Below the pieces are notes generated by a model, which was not told the origin of the DNA, did not search any database, and worked only from the letters and a program-made list of their open reading frames with translations. DNA of 53,788 nt from Fragilaria crotonensis. Taxonomy: Eukaryota > Bacillariophyta > Fragilariophyceae > Fragilariales > Fragilariaceae. A program made the translations under genes and the position numbers. Shown here in pieces: positions 24,038 to 34,700 of the stretch. The stretch covers positions 1 through 53,788 of the forward strand of contig JAKSYS010000425.1 of NCBI GenBank assembly GCA_022925895.1. The letters are read 5' to 3'. Within the stretch, counting starts at the first letter, position 1. Every line of letters starts with the position of its first letter.

Positions 24038-25418
24038 TGTGCGACTTGGCAGCCCCGCTCCGATAGCACTGACGCAGCTACTGTTGATGCGGAGATGTGC
24101 GAGACGAATGCGGCGTTGGTTTCGCTGTGCTTTGACGATGGGGGAAGGATTAGTGCATGGAATTCAATGTCAGTCGTGTTCTGTACCTGCCTGGAAAGGC
24201 ACCTGCAAAAGGTTCCATTCATAGCACATCATATCGGAGTACCTTCATTTCATGGAGCACCCCAATGATAACTGCATAGTAGTAGACCGTACCTTCGAAC
24301 AATATGCGCGTTACCAATCTCTGCGCTCGACAATAAGATGGTCACGCGGCACCTCAAAGAGATTGGGTGCAAACCTTCTGGGACTGAAACTCCCGCGGAA
24401 CGCAAGTGAAATGATTCTCGAAAATGTGAATAAAACATCCTTGCCCTTTGCTGGGGTACTTGTAGTGTACGACTAGAGTATGCATATATGTCATACGTGT
24501 CAGCAAGTGTGTAGTACTGTAAGTAACATCGTTCTACCTGGAAGGTCCGGCACAAGCACGTACCAGCCATTATTTTCGATGAGCGCTGACGCCAGCCGTC
24601 CTCCGATTGGCGTGATGCGACATTTTTAGCCATCTTGTTGATCCAACCGAGCCGGCAAGGTCTTCCTTTGTCATCATTTTTTTCAGTCTGTCAGCAAATT
24701 CTGTAAGCAAATTCTAAGTGTCAGCAAATTTTGTAAGCAAATTTTTGCTGTCAGCAAATAGATTGTCGTAAGCAAATTGTGTAAGGAAATCAGCAAATTT
24801 GATTGTCGTAAGCAAATTGTATCAGCAATTCAGCAAATTGCTCCTTAAAAGAAAAACGTGAGTGTAGGATTCCCACACCGGTGACTTCCTTAAATGTCCG
24901 GTGTAGGTGTTACTTATGCAAAAAGGATGTCGTGGCTCGTGGAACTCGTAAGTGTGCAAGAATTCAATTTCCATACTGCTCTCGTCTGCGGGATCAGGAC
25001 AAAGGACAAGCAAGGTATAGCAAGCCACTTCCATGCTACGTAAAGAAGCCCAACGACGCCGCCTTCTTATCGTCGCGACCTCTGACCCCTGACGCGTAAT
25101 CGAGATGTGATCCTTTGCGTCCGGGTTTCTTCTTGACTGGTCTAAAGATTTCGACCTCGCCTGCACTCTGTTCAAAAGCTCTCAACGCACGCCCGACTTC
25201 CTCAAAGGAGCTCGGAAGTCGTTGTCCTGGTACAGCTGATACACAGGGTCACGTAGAAATAGGACGTGCAACAAAAGAATTCAAAAGAGATCAACACTTC
25301 TGTCTTTATCGATTGATCAAGCTCGAACCATCTCACTCGCCTCTCGAGCTCTTCTCACCAGGACAACCTCCGATCTGCAGATTATTTGAATTCTACCTTC
25401 TACCCCTACCACACCAGA
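24038..25418. other. Divergent spacer containing an irregular AGCAAATT repeat tract
   Basis: About 1.4 kb between the LRR gene and the zinc-finger gene, so it should hold both promoters. The only clear structure is the imperfect repeat tract at 24688-24846, listed separately. No convincing frame is present. Confidence 0.5.
24688..24846. repeat. Irregular tandem repeat of GTCAGCAAATT / GTAAGCAAATT units
   Basis: Alternating units TCAGCAAATT and GTAAGCAAATT are repeated about ten times with variable A/T-rich joins. The longer block GATTGTCGTAAGCAAATTGT appears twice. Spacing is irregular, so this is a decayed minisatellite and not an array. Confidence 0.7.
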
Positions 25419-26623
25419 ATGACAGGATCTGACGACAACAAGAAAGACGAAGAAGTTGACGAAACTGTGAATGATGTCGTAGAACAGATGGTCGGGCTGA
25501 CTGACGACGATGGCAAAGGTGGCAATCTCCCCAAGAAACGTCGTCTCTGTCGGTACCCTGGTTGCACCAAAGTTATCAAGTCGCAAGGGCACTGTCAGCG
25601 ACATGGAGCAAGAGCCAAGCGATGTAAAATGGACGGTTGCGATAAGCAGGCTCAGGTATGCCAATACGTTGACGTTGTTGCTGTTGCCAAGACGAGCTCC
25701 TCCGGAGAGACATCTCGCTCTGTTGCATTCTAACCTGTTGCTCACGGATTCTTTCGCCATACTATAGGGAACGCACGATGGCATGTGCAAGCGCCACTGG
25801 AAGGCACTCCATGTAAGTTGTCTCAGCGAGTACCCATGACGAGAGGCGGGAGTATGCTAATCCTTTACATACACACAGTTCCCACCACCTGCCCCAAAAG
25901 CGGAAGACGAGCCGCCAGCCCCAGAAGGCGAGTCTGTGTATGATTCGATACTTCCTCAGAGCATATCATATCGCCCTGCGAACACGAAAGTGAAAGTCAA
26001 GGATGATATGGATGCTAAGGTCGATCCCCTCGATCCACCTCCCGCTCCTGAGGGAATCAGTGTCATGCCATTGATTGCGTTTTTGCGGGAAGGGTTTGTG
26101 AGAGAATCAGGGTGGCATCGCAACGGTGAGCGTCGTGCCAGAGGGATGTTCCCAGTAACCTCGCTGTCATCACAGCTTGAACCTTGGGAACGCCAATTGG
26201 TGAGTTTGACTTAGTCATGCATTGGACGCACGACGAGTTCTCTTAGCTACGATTGGGAATCACTCACTCAATGGATTTGCACCTCACCAGGCCCTAGTTG
26301 AGATCCTCTTGCTTTCCGGTGGTACACCTTATGCCAACTTCAAGGACCTGGCACACGCTTGGGGTCGCGAAAAGGGCTTTCATCATCTGTTGGCTACATC
26401 CGTCTGTGAACGGCGTGGCGAAGTGGAGCGAAAGAAACGATCGGACGCCGGTCGTACCATGACGAATGAGCAACGACAACTCTTTCGCGACAAGCTCAAG
26501 CGCGCTAGGGTGAGTGGGAAGGATCTCGACTCCGATGGAGAACTTAAGGATCCTTCGCTTGACGAGATGGTCAATGGTGACGACCCGGACGGCGACGAGG
26601 ACGCTGATGGTGTTTGCGTGTAA
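25419..26623 (+). CDS. WRKY19-like zinc-finger protein, putative nuclear regulator
   Basis: The coding region is join(25419..25655, 25768..25812, 25879..26199, 26291..26623), giving 311 residues. All three introns (112, 66 and 91 bp) lie between codons with good ends (gtatgc/tatag, gtaagt/cacag, gtgagt/accag). Residues ~41-93 hold two Cys/His units: CRYPGCTKVIKSQGHCQRHG, and CKMDGCDKQAQ joined across intron 1 to GTHDGMCKRHW. This is the WRKY19-like zinc-finger pattern common in stramenopiles. After a Pro-rich linker there is a conserved-looking region, GISVMPLIAFLREGFVRESGWHRNGERRARGMFPVTSL. It continues through EPWERQLALVEILLLSGGTPYANFKDLAHAWGREKGFHH and a basic KLKRAR stretch, and ends in an acidic tail. 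The tiny second exon (15 codons) completes the second zinc ligand set. Nuclear location and a nucleic-acid-binding role are inferred. Upstream in-frame TTG 25386 is not a normal start. Confidence 0.83.
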
Positions 26624-28474
26624 AATTGATGTTGAAACCGGGATTTGATCGACACGATTCTCACGTTAGATATGGGGCCTGTTTGTGTGGTTACAACTGC
26701 GTGGATAGTAGGTCGATAAGTTTTCACATGCTCGTACTACTGGAGGGGACTTAATTGGTAGTGTAGTATTGTTATTTTGCGAACTATATACGGCGAAAAT
26801 CTCCTCACTTTCGGGCCTGAAAACAGGATCAAATATCGTTCTTATCTTTGTTCGTCGTTGATCGATGGCTTCCCTCTGGTCGGAACAGGATTATATGGGT
26901 TTTGATGAGGAACATTGTCAAGATGGTATCCTATGTCCCATGTCCCATGTACGAATATCTAATACTACAGTACACTCGAGTGTTTCAGGTTATGGACTAT
27001 TGGCTCTAGTAGCTCTAGTAGTAGTAGTACGTAGTTCCGTAGTTCGATGTTCGATGTTCGATGTTCAATTGAGTTGTCGAGGTTAATAGGCTACTGTACC
27101 GGATAGGTCCAGTACCGGTGCGACAGTAAATACTGTTGTGCTGGAGTCGGTAAACACTGATGCGTCTGAATGTCCGATTCGAGTCACACTTGAACTCAGA
27201 ATTGACAGAGCGACTGAACTAAGAAAAAGGGTTCAAATTAATCTCAGAATGGAAAACCAAAGTCTAACAACTCAAGCTTCCATTGGAGGCCAAAACTAAT
27301 GGAAAGTCAATTAAGGACATAACAAGTGATGGAGAGTGAAAGAAGTGCATTATATATGAACAGAGAAGAACAGGACATAGTCCCAAGGAAGGAAGAAGAC
27401 TGCAGAAGGTCTGAATGGGACAAAGGCGCCCTTGAGAAAAATTTAGTTCAGAGAATGAATGATGACCTTTACTGATTTTGTCAATGCATGACAACTGAAG
27501 TTATCACCCCCATAACCAAAGCATGAACTCTCATACCAAGCAATAGGAAATCTGGGATAAGTTACAAGTAAAACTACTTGGAGTGGTACAGACATGCAGA
27601 CCTACAGTATGTGTTCTACATTTTGCACAACTCGGAGTAGTGAACAGAATAGCTACATACAAGCAATACACAGAGCTCTGACTACAGGAAGGCCATGCCT
27701 CGGGAATTGTGAAAAAGGCGAAAAAACGCAATACCCTGGAGGTGAAAATCGTTTCCATTCTGAGTTGTGGTGACGCAATGGGAATCATAGCAGGCTGGCG
27801 CAAGTATCATGTGGATGATGCTAAGTGAAACATTGCTGACGGTCAGTGAATACTTTGCTGACGGTCAAAAGAAATTGCTGATGTAAGAACATACCATGTG
27901 TCCACAAAAACTTCTTAAAGGAAAAACAGATTTTCTGACGGTCAGCAATTTTTTACTTACGAGGAGGAGAAAACCTTGACGGCTAATTTGCATCGACCAA
28001 TCCAGCTACAAATCTTGCAACACATACAAATGGGAAAATCCCTGACACACATGTGACGATGGTCACAAACTTAAAGGCTGAAATGTGCTTGGGCCGGACC
28101 TTCCTGTACCTTGCATGTTGTACTATACAGGTAGGCCCGGCTCAATGGTGGAAAATTTGAGAGGTGCAAAATTTCCAAGGTACCAACTTCCAGTGCAGCT
28201 ATTGTTTCACAGGCTTCCAAATGTTTGCATTACCTTGCATAGGAAAAGCTCAACATGGCTAGGAACATCTTTTAAATACATAAATTAGTAAACAGTGTGA
28301 TATTGAGTATCTTTTCGGTAGAGGCAATCATATTTACACCATTTAATGGCTCAATTGTTTAGTACGGCCCAAAGCCATTTTTCACTGGTACCTGGTACTG
28401 AATGACTTCACAAGGTACATTGTAGCTGAAGCTTATGCTGAATAGAGTACAAGTACCGTAGAGTGCATACTGGG
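26624..28474. other. Spacer, left part of the repeat island
   Basis: About 1.85 kb without a supportable gene. A TAGTAG/TTCGATG simple tract lies at 26993-27070. The interrupted palindrome CTGACGGTCAG occurs at 27836-27846 and 27935-27945, with a partial copy at 27858-27867. Open frames are short and unremarkable. Confidence 0.5.
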
Positions 28475-28616
28475 GTTGCGGGAAACACCGATTTTTCACT
28501 ACGGTTCCCGCAACCCCGAAAAATTCCGGTGTACAGTTCAGTACTGGTAGCAGTAGAGAGTACTGGAATATGGAGTATGTATAAGAGATAAGAGTATAGC
28601 AACAATATATATATAC
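28475..28616. repeat. Left arm of an outer ~150-bp inverted repeat (mate at 30886-31048)
   Basis: The reverse complement of this arm aligns over its length with 30886-31048, including the shared words CTAGTATATATATAT, ACTATACTCTTAT, CACTGAACTGTAC or its variant, and GTGAAAAATCGGTGTTTCCC. Inside the arm GGGGTTGCGGGAA and TTCCCGCAACCCC form a local hairpin with a ~19-base loop. Confidence 0.8.
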
Positions 28617-29604
28617 TAGACTACGGATAAAATGAAATAATATATTGATTACGTGTGCTGCTTCCTCCTAAAAACCCAGAACTCTACTAGAGGGAAAACC
28701 GTTTTCCAGGGTTTTTAACGGCGTCTTGGATCTCTGCCATTGATCAGCTCGTATAGCGTAGTGGTATGATATATGCATATATGTCATACCATGGTACTAG
28801 TACCTTTGATTACCATGTAAGAAAGGCGAAGGACAAAGCCGGAAGCTTTTTTAGGGGATGCGGGAAACAGCTGGTTTCGATTTGTTGTTTCGTACTATTA
28901 TCGAAAAATGGAGCTCGACAAAAAGAGCGTCTTTCAGAGAATTTTCGAGTTGTCCGGAGGATTTTTGTGTTGTCCGGAGGATTTTCGAGTTGTCCTTCTG
29001 GATCACTTCTTAGCTAACCCTATTTTTGTGTAGCTTCTGGTATAAGTCTACAGGGATTAAAAAGAAGTGATCCCAATTCCGGATCACTCATTTCTTGAAA
29101 CGACTTTTCGGAGCGATTTGACTTTTTGAAACTCGTTTCAGAGGATGAAATTACTTTTACATGGACTACTCTACTGACATTTCTACACACCCTAGTACTC
29201 AGTACCGCTATGCATTAGGGATACGCTCTCGGACAACTTCTCGGATCACTCGAACAACTTCTCGGATCACTCGGACAACTTCTCGGATCACTCGGACAAC
29301 TTCCTTTATGATTGTCGAATCCGTGTTGAGCTCTCTCTGACGCAATAGCGTGACACCAGAGAATCAATTCCAGCCGGTTCCCGCAACCCCTAAAAAAACT
29401 GCCGACTTTGTCCTTCGCTTATCTTACGTGCTCATCATAGGTATGACATATATGCATATATCATACGATAGCAATACAAGCTGTTCAATGGAAGCGCGAT
29501 CCGAGACGCCGTTATGAACCCTGGAAAACGGTGTTCTCTCTAGTAGTAGAGTTCTGGGTTTGCATACGTAATCAAATATATTATTTCATTTTATGCGTAG
29601 TCTA
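28617..29604. mobile_element. Foldback-type element with ~240-260 bp terminal inverted repeats
   Basis: The left arm (about 28617-28880) and right arm (about 29372-29604) are inverted copies. Both read, from the outside, TAGACTACG, ATAAAATGAAATAATATAT, GATTACGT, AACCCAGAACTCTACTA, CCGTTTTCCAGGGTT, AACGGCGTC, ATATGCATATATGTCATACC, GCGAAGGACAAAG and then GGGGTTGCGGGAA (GGGGATGCGGGAA on the left). The ~490-bp centre holds inverted TTGTCCGG-type repeats, including a 21-bp unit (CGGACAACTTCTCGGATCAC) repeated about four times at 29229-29305. There is no coding capacity, so it is non-autonomous. Flanking TA at both ends could be a target duplication, but the ends are diverged. Confidence 0.82.
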
Positions 29605-29630
29605 CTATCCTACTATATTATAAATTAATT

Positions 29631-29727
29631 GTGTGCGTGTGTGCGTGTGTGCGTGTGTGCGTGTGTGCGTGTGTGCGTGTGTGCGTGTGTGCGTGTGTGC
29701 GTGTGTGCGTGTGTGCGTGTGTGCGTC
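29631..29727. repeat. (GTGTGCGT)n microsatellite
   Basis: About twelve uninterrupted copies of an 8-base unit. The inverted 42-kb copy of the surrounding repeat carries a much shorter version (42535-42555), so the tract has expanded here or contracted there. Confidence 0.95.
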
Positions 29728-29971
29728 TGTTACGGAGTATGACCACTCTGGGGTACTGGATCAAATGAATACTGTCTCATACTCGGAGTATATGTCATAC
29801 ATGCATACTGGAGTACTCCGTAAGCGATGTCGGTAAGATTTGCATATACGTAGTTGCGTCAGTGCGTGCGTCTGTTACGGAGTATGACCACTCTGGGGTA
29901 CTGCACTACTTGCGTATAGTACTGAACTGTACAAACAGTACACACAACCGTGCACAAACCATACCGTACAC

Positions 29972-30673
29972 CAGGCTTTGGAAAAATAATACTGCATACT
30001 GGTATCGACCTCCAACGTCGTACCAGTACGTATACTTCTACTGCAGTGGAGCTGCAGTACGTACTTCAGTATATCTAAGAGCTGCAGTATATACTGCAGT
30101 ATCTTCCCACCGATGCTGCAAATACTGATACTGCAAGGGGAGCTGCAGTATTTACTGGTACTGCACAACAGTAACAGTAGCACAGTAGCGACTATTGGTA
30201 CGACGCTAGCTGTATTGGCGAAGTCGCAAAAATGCCAAATTAAGCAAAGTGCAAGTAGAATTTGTATTGTACTACTGTGTACTGTAGTGGGACGAAGAAA
30301 TTGTACAGATTTATGGATAAGAATGCAACTTAAACCGACACAAATAGTTACAAATTGACGTGATTGATAATTCTTGTGCAAGAAATAGTTACAAATTGAC
30401 GTGATTGATAATTCTTGTGCAAGTCAGTTCTAGCACGATATTCCCAGTATTTCAAAATACTGCAAATACTGCAGTATCGTTTTCAGAGCTGGAGTATGGT
30501 TTTTTGTGGAGCTGCAGTATGGTTCTACTGCTCTGGAGCTGCAGTATATTTTTTTACTTACTGCGCGAGAGCTGCAGTACGTATTACTTACTGCCATGGA
30601 GCACAAGTATACTGGTATGGTATACTGCAGTATCCAGTATACTTATGTACCAGTATATTTTTTCCAAAGCCTG
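29972..30673. mobile_element. 702-bp hAT-like MITE with 8-bp target-site duplication
   Basis: The element begins CAGGCTTTGGAAAAATA and ends TATTTTTTCCAAAGCCTG, an imperfect terminal inverted repeat of about 17-25 bp. CCGTACAC immediately precedes it (29964-29971) and is repeated immediately after it (30674-30681). The paralogous host repeat at 42 kb has one CCGTACAC (reverse complement at 42270-42277) at the joined position, which is the empty site. The interior is non-coding and rich in GAGCTGCAGTA words (several between 30048 and 30580). It also contains a 41-bp tandem duplication. The 8-bp duplication and CAGG terminus point to the hAT superfamily, which is an inference; P-type and Merlin elements also make duplications near this size. 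Confidence 0.88.
30342..30423. repeat. Perfect 41-bp tandem duplication inside the MITE
   Basis: Two identical 41-base units (30342-30382 and 30383-30423), each starting AAATAGTTACAAATTGACGT and ending TTGTGCAAG. Identity suggests a recent duplication. Confidence 0.97.
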
Positions 30674-30885
30674 CCGTACACGTATTCCAAAAGTCCGACC
30701 AATTGGGAGGTGACCACTCTGGGGTACTGGATCAAATGAATACTGTCTGAATTTCCTACGTTGGTACCATGGTACTGCATACTGTAGGGGAAAAAAGTAC
30801 TGGTACGGAGTACGACCAGTTTGGGGGTACTGTACGTCCAGTTTCCTGTAGTACATAGACACTCCGATCAAATGTGAGGTACCCA

Positions 30886-31048
30886 CTAGTATATATATAT
30901 ATTGTTACTATACTCTTATACTACAGTACTCTGTATTCCAGTACAGTACTTGTATTCTGTACTGATTCCAGCACTGAACTGTACGACGGAATTCTTCGGG
31001 GTTGCGGGAACTGTATTGAAAAATCGGTGTTTCCCGCAACCCCACTAA
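30886..31048. repeat. Right arm of the outer inverted repeat (mate at 28475-28616)
   Basis: Aligns with the reverse complement of 28475-28616. It contains its own GGGGTTGCGGGAA ... TTCCCGCAACCCC hairpin (30993-31043). It directly follows the dispersed host repeat, sharing the CTAG at the junction. Confidence 0.8.
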
Positions 31049-31745
31049 GAGGTGAGACTATAGACTATCCCTCCATCCTTGCATTGCAACATTGCAACCA
31101 TGACATTCCCAGTACAGTACTACAGTACATTTTACTGGGGGCTTTGGTGGCTAGCATGTACTCGGAGTATGGAGTACAAGTACCTGGTATCATACATCAT
31201 ACACCCACTGAAGCCTGGTTCCTATGTTCCTATGACATACGTTCCTACACTACTACTCGTACTACTTCTGTGCTAGTACTGGTACTCCGTAGTACCTGGT
31301 ACGTGTAGATTGCAGTGGAATCCAGGTACTGTACAAGTCTACCGGCGTGTAAGAATTTTCTGGCAGTACAATACAGTAATAGTCTACTGTAGTATGCTCG
31401 TACCTTGATTTTGAGTGTTTATGCATACAGTGTATGTCATACAGTACAGAGTACAGAGTGTGATATATGCGTTGGCATACCTGGTAGAATTCTACGAAAC
31501 GGTAGGAACGTTGGTCGTACTTCAAATTCGGGCGCGCTGTACTGAGGTATCGCCGAGCGTCGAGCGTCGAGTGCTGCAATCACCTTGCTGCGTAGAGTCA
31601 GTACGTACGATTGGTACAGTATTGCACTCCTTCTCAAGTAGTACTCCAGTAGTACATATCATTTTTCGCGCTCTTAATTGTTGGTACATCACTTGTTGCC
31701 CTCATCATAGTCGTTTTCAGTTGTCGATTGCTTCTCATTAACAAG
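31049..31745. other. Spacer upstream of the CHD gene, GTAC-rich
   Basis: About 700 bases that must include the promoter and leader of the remodeller gene. It is full of GTAC words (for example TACTGGTACTCCGTAGTACCTGGTACG near 31280). No frame here is convincing. Confidence 0.45.
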
Positions 31746-34700
31746 ATGCCTGCTCGTTCGAGCCGATCGGTGAGTAACGAAATGTAGACAAACCACCGAA
31801 TGCGTGAATGGACCTTGCACAGCAGCTACCGACGCATCACAATTGCCTCTTGAATAAGAAAAAATAATGGGGTCTTTGCATTTGTTGTTAATTCCACTTT
31901 GGATCCCTTCGATCGACTCACAACACTCGTTTCACTACAGTCCTCTCCTGCTCGAGGAGGCGCTCTCAACGATGTCAGCAACCGTCGCAATCCTCGCCGG
32001 GGAATGAGTTCCAGCTACAAGGAAGTGGAGGAGACCTATGCTTACGATAGTAGCGACGATGCCGAGATTGACCAGAAACCCACAGCTAGAGCACGTGGCC
32101 GCGACAACAAGAAAAAGGAGGATGGACGACCTGATGATGTTGGAGGAACACGTCGTTCTTCTCGGTCTAACAAGTTCCAGGCTAGTCTCAAGGAACCGAG
32201 TGGTGAATCCATTCGAGATCTCTTGATCAACATATCTACTCCACCGAGCGGCAAGAGAAAGAGCAGGTCTCGCGCTAACTCAATCGACGACGAAAAGGGA
32301 AAGAAACAGAACACGATGCATGCGAAAAACCCTGCTGTGCGCCACAACGCTGTTCGTCGTCAAGTTAAGACTCAGGTTCCTGTTTCCGAAGACGACTGGT
32401 CGGACGACGACGAAGATGACGAGGAGGAGGATATGGAAACCGAGGAAGAAGAACTGAAAATCCAGCGAATTATTGCTTCAAAGTCGGAACGACGAAGGGA
32501 TTGGAAAGAGATATGCGCCAAGATTAACACTTCAGAGATAGAATCTGGAAGCCGCTGGTACGAAGATGTAGACGGAAACAAGAAGGACGCCGATGACGAC
32601 ACCTATGAGGAACGATTCCTTGTCAAGTGGGATGACTTGAGTTATCTCCATTGTTCTTGGGAAACCCAAGACGATCTGGTAGAGCAATTAGAGAACGCTA
32701 AGAACTACCTCTCCACCTTCTTCCGAAAAAGCGTGAACGGATTCCTCTTCAGCGCCGACGAGCGATGCGACGGCGACTATTTCGATCCGTCGTATATTCA
32801 AATTGAACGCATTCTTGAGGTGGAAGTGCCAGAAAACGGAACAGTTGACGACAACTTTGGCATCGTTATGGACAAATCGCACCCTGGATACGATGCTGGA
32901 ACTGGGAGACAATTTCTTGTAAAGTGGGGAAGTACGCCTTACAGTGAATGCACCTACGAGTTTGAGCGTGATCTCATCATGAACGAAGTGGAGTATGAAG
33001 AACAAGTTGAAGAGTTTTACAAGCGAAGCAAAAAGGTAAGCATGCAGAGTATCACGGTGTCAAAATGACTCTGTCATTCATTTGCTCACCTTCATGCAAC
33101 AGCCTTCAAAATCGGAAGTCAAAGCCCGTCTCGCTGAAGGGGAGAGAGAATTTCGTAAGCTGTACATGGTCTTCGGTGATGGCAGTAAAATGGAAGAGGA
33201 CAGATTGAGCGAGGCTGTATCTGCCTATCAAAAGGACCTCGCTGACGTTGTTTATCCGAACGGCGGGCAGCTACGTGATTATCAGGCAGAAGGTGTCAGT
33301 TGGATGGTATCCAACTATCTCAACGGGCGTTCATGCCTATTGGCTGATGAAATGGGCCTTGGGTACGTGTTATATGCTAGGACCTCTGCATTTTGCTGGT
33401 TCCCTCCGCCCTCATCTCGTATCTTCTCCCACTGCCTCAGAAAAACCCTACAAACTTGCTCATTCATTAACATCTTGGCAAACAAGCTTAATCGAAAAGG
33501 GCCCTTCCTCGTAGTAGCGCCTTTGTCAACTCTGGAGCACTGGAAGAGAGAATTCAATACATGGACTGGCTTAAACACGATTGTATACCACGGATCTGCT
33601 AAGAACAGAGAACAAACTCGAGAGCTTGAGTTCGCCTATGCAGAGGATCGCCCTCCGCAAGGTGGTGTTGCTTTCAATTCGACATTTCTCAAGAAATGCC
33701 ACGTGGGCAATAAGTCAACTTTGGACAAGCTGTGGATGGTTCAAGTTGTCGTTACAACCCCAGAAATGATGTGCACTGATGACTTCGTCGAGCTTACCGC
33801 AGTCGAATGGGATGCTGTTGTTGTTGACGAAGCCCATCGCCTGAAAAGCCACTCCTCGAAACTGGCAACGAATTTACGTGATGGCCGATTTGTTTTCCAC
33901 CACACATTGCTTCTGACAGGAACTCCTATTCAGAACAACATGACAGAGCTGTGGGCGCTTCTCAATGTCATTGATCCCGAAAAGTTTGGCGATCTTGGGG
34001 CATTCCTTGAGATTCATGGAAACATCAAGAGCAAAGAAGGTATCGACGAACTTCACGGAAGTATCCGTCCATACATACTTCGTCGTTTGAAAGAGGATGT
34101 CGAGAAGAGTGTGCCGCCCAAGGAAGAGACGCTCATCGAGGTTGAGCTGACTCCAGTGCAGAAGCAGTATTATCGTGCACTGTATGAGAAAAACGTTCAA
34201 TTTCTACATCGGAACAAAAAGAAGCCGTTGGACGGACCAAGTTTGAACAACCTCGCCATGCAACTTCGAAAGTGTTGTAACCATGCTTTTCTCTTGAATG
34301 GAGTAGAAGAAGAGATACGCGCCCAAGAGAAAAAGTCTGGGTCAAAGATGTCGGAAGCCGACTTTCTTGTGAAGTGCAGTGGGAAACTCGTTTTGCTGGA
34401 CAAGCTCCTTCCTAGGTTGCAAAGCAATGGTCACAGAGTCCTAATTTTCTCTCAATTCAAGATCATGCTTGATATTATTGAAGACTTTCTACATGAACGC
34501 AAGTTTAAAGCCGAGCGCATCGATGGGTCCATCACTGGAAAGAAACGCCAAATGGCTATTGATCGCTTCCAGAGTCCAGCAACTGATGGAAAAGAGGCTC
34601 CTTTCATTATGATGCTTTCCACAAGGGCCGGTGGAGTGGGCATCAATCTTACAGCAGCTGGTGAGTACGATCATTCTGTTTTGTGTGAAATGTCTCACTC

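Larger units (their letters stand above)
29605..30885 (+). repeat. Dispersed host repeat, interrupted by a MITE; inverted copy at 42231-42588
   Basis: From 29605 this copy runs through a (GTGTGCGT)n tract, then the words TCTGTTACGGAGTATGACCA and AAGCGATGTCGGTAAGATTTGC up to CCGTACAC at 29971. It resumes at 30674 with CCGTACACGTATTCC. The reverse complement of 42231-42588 matches it closely in the same order without the 702-bp interruption. A 164-bp stretch (30712-30875), bounded by GAGGT on both sides, is also absent from the 42-kb copy. The sub-repeat GACCACTCTGGGGTACTG occurs three times in this copy and a variant (GACCAGTTTGGGGGTACTG) once. Confidence 0.85.

Noticed and set aside
24688-24846. 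Regularly repeated AGCAAATT units resembling an array
   Set aside because: Spacing and joins are irregular, the units are short and direct, there are no unique spacers and no cas genes, and the DNA is eukaryotic nuclear.
28482-28518. GC-rich hairpin as a terminator or structured RNA
   Set aside because: It recurs in inverted repeats unrelated to gene ends. It is better explained as part of mobile-element termini.
28749-28775. TAGCGTAGTGGTA word resembling a tRNA A-box
   Set aside because: No B-box, acceptor stem or anticodon arm follows. The word lies inside the left foldback arm and is not conserved in the right arm.
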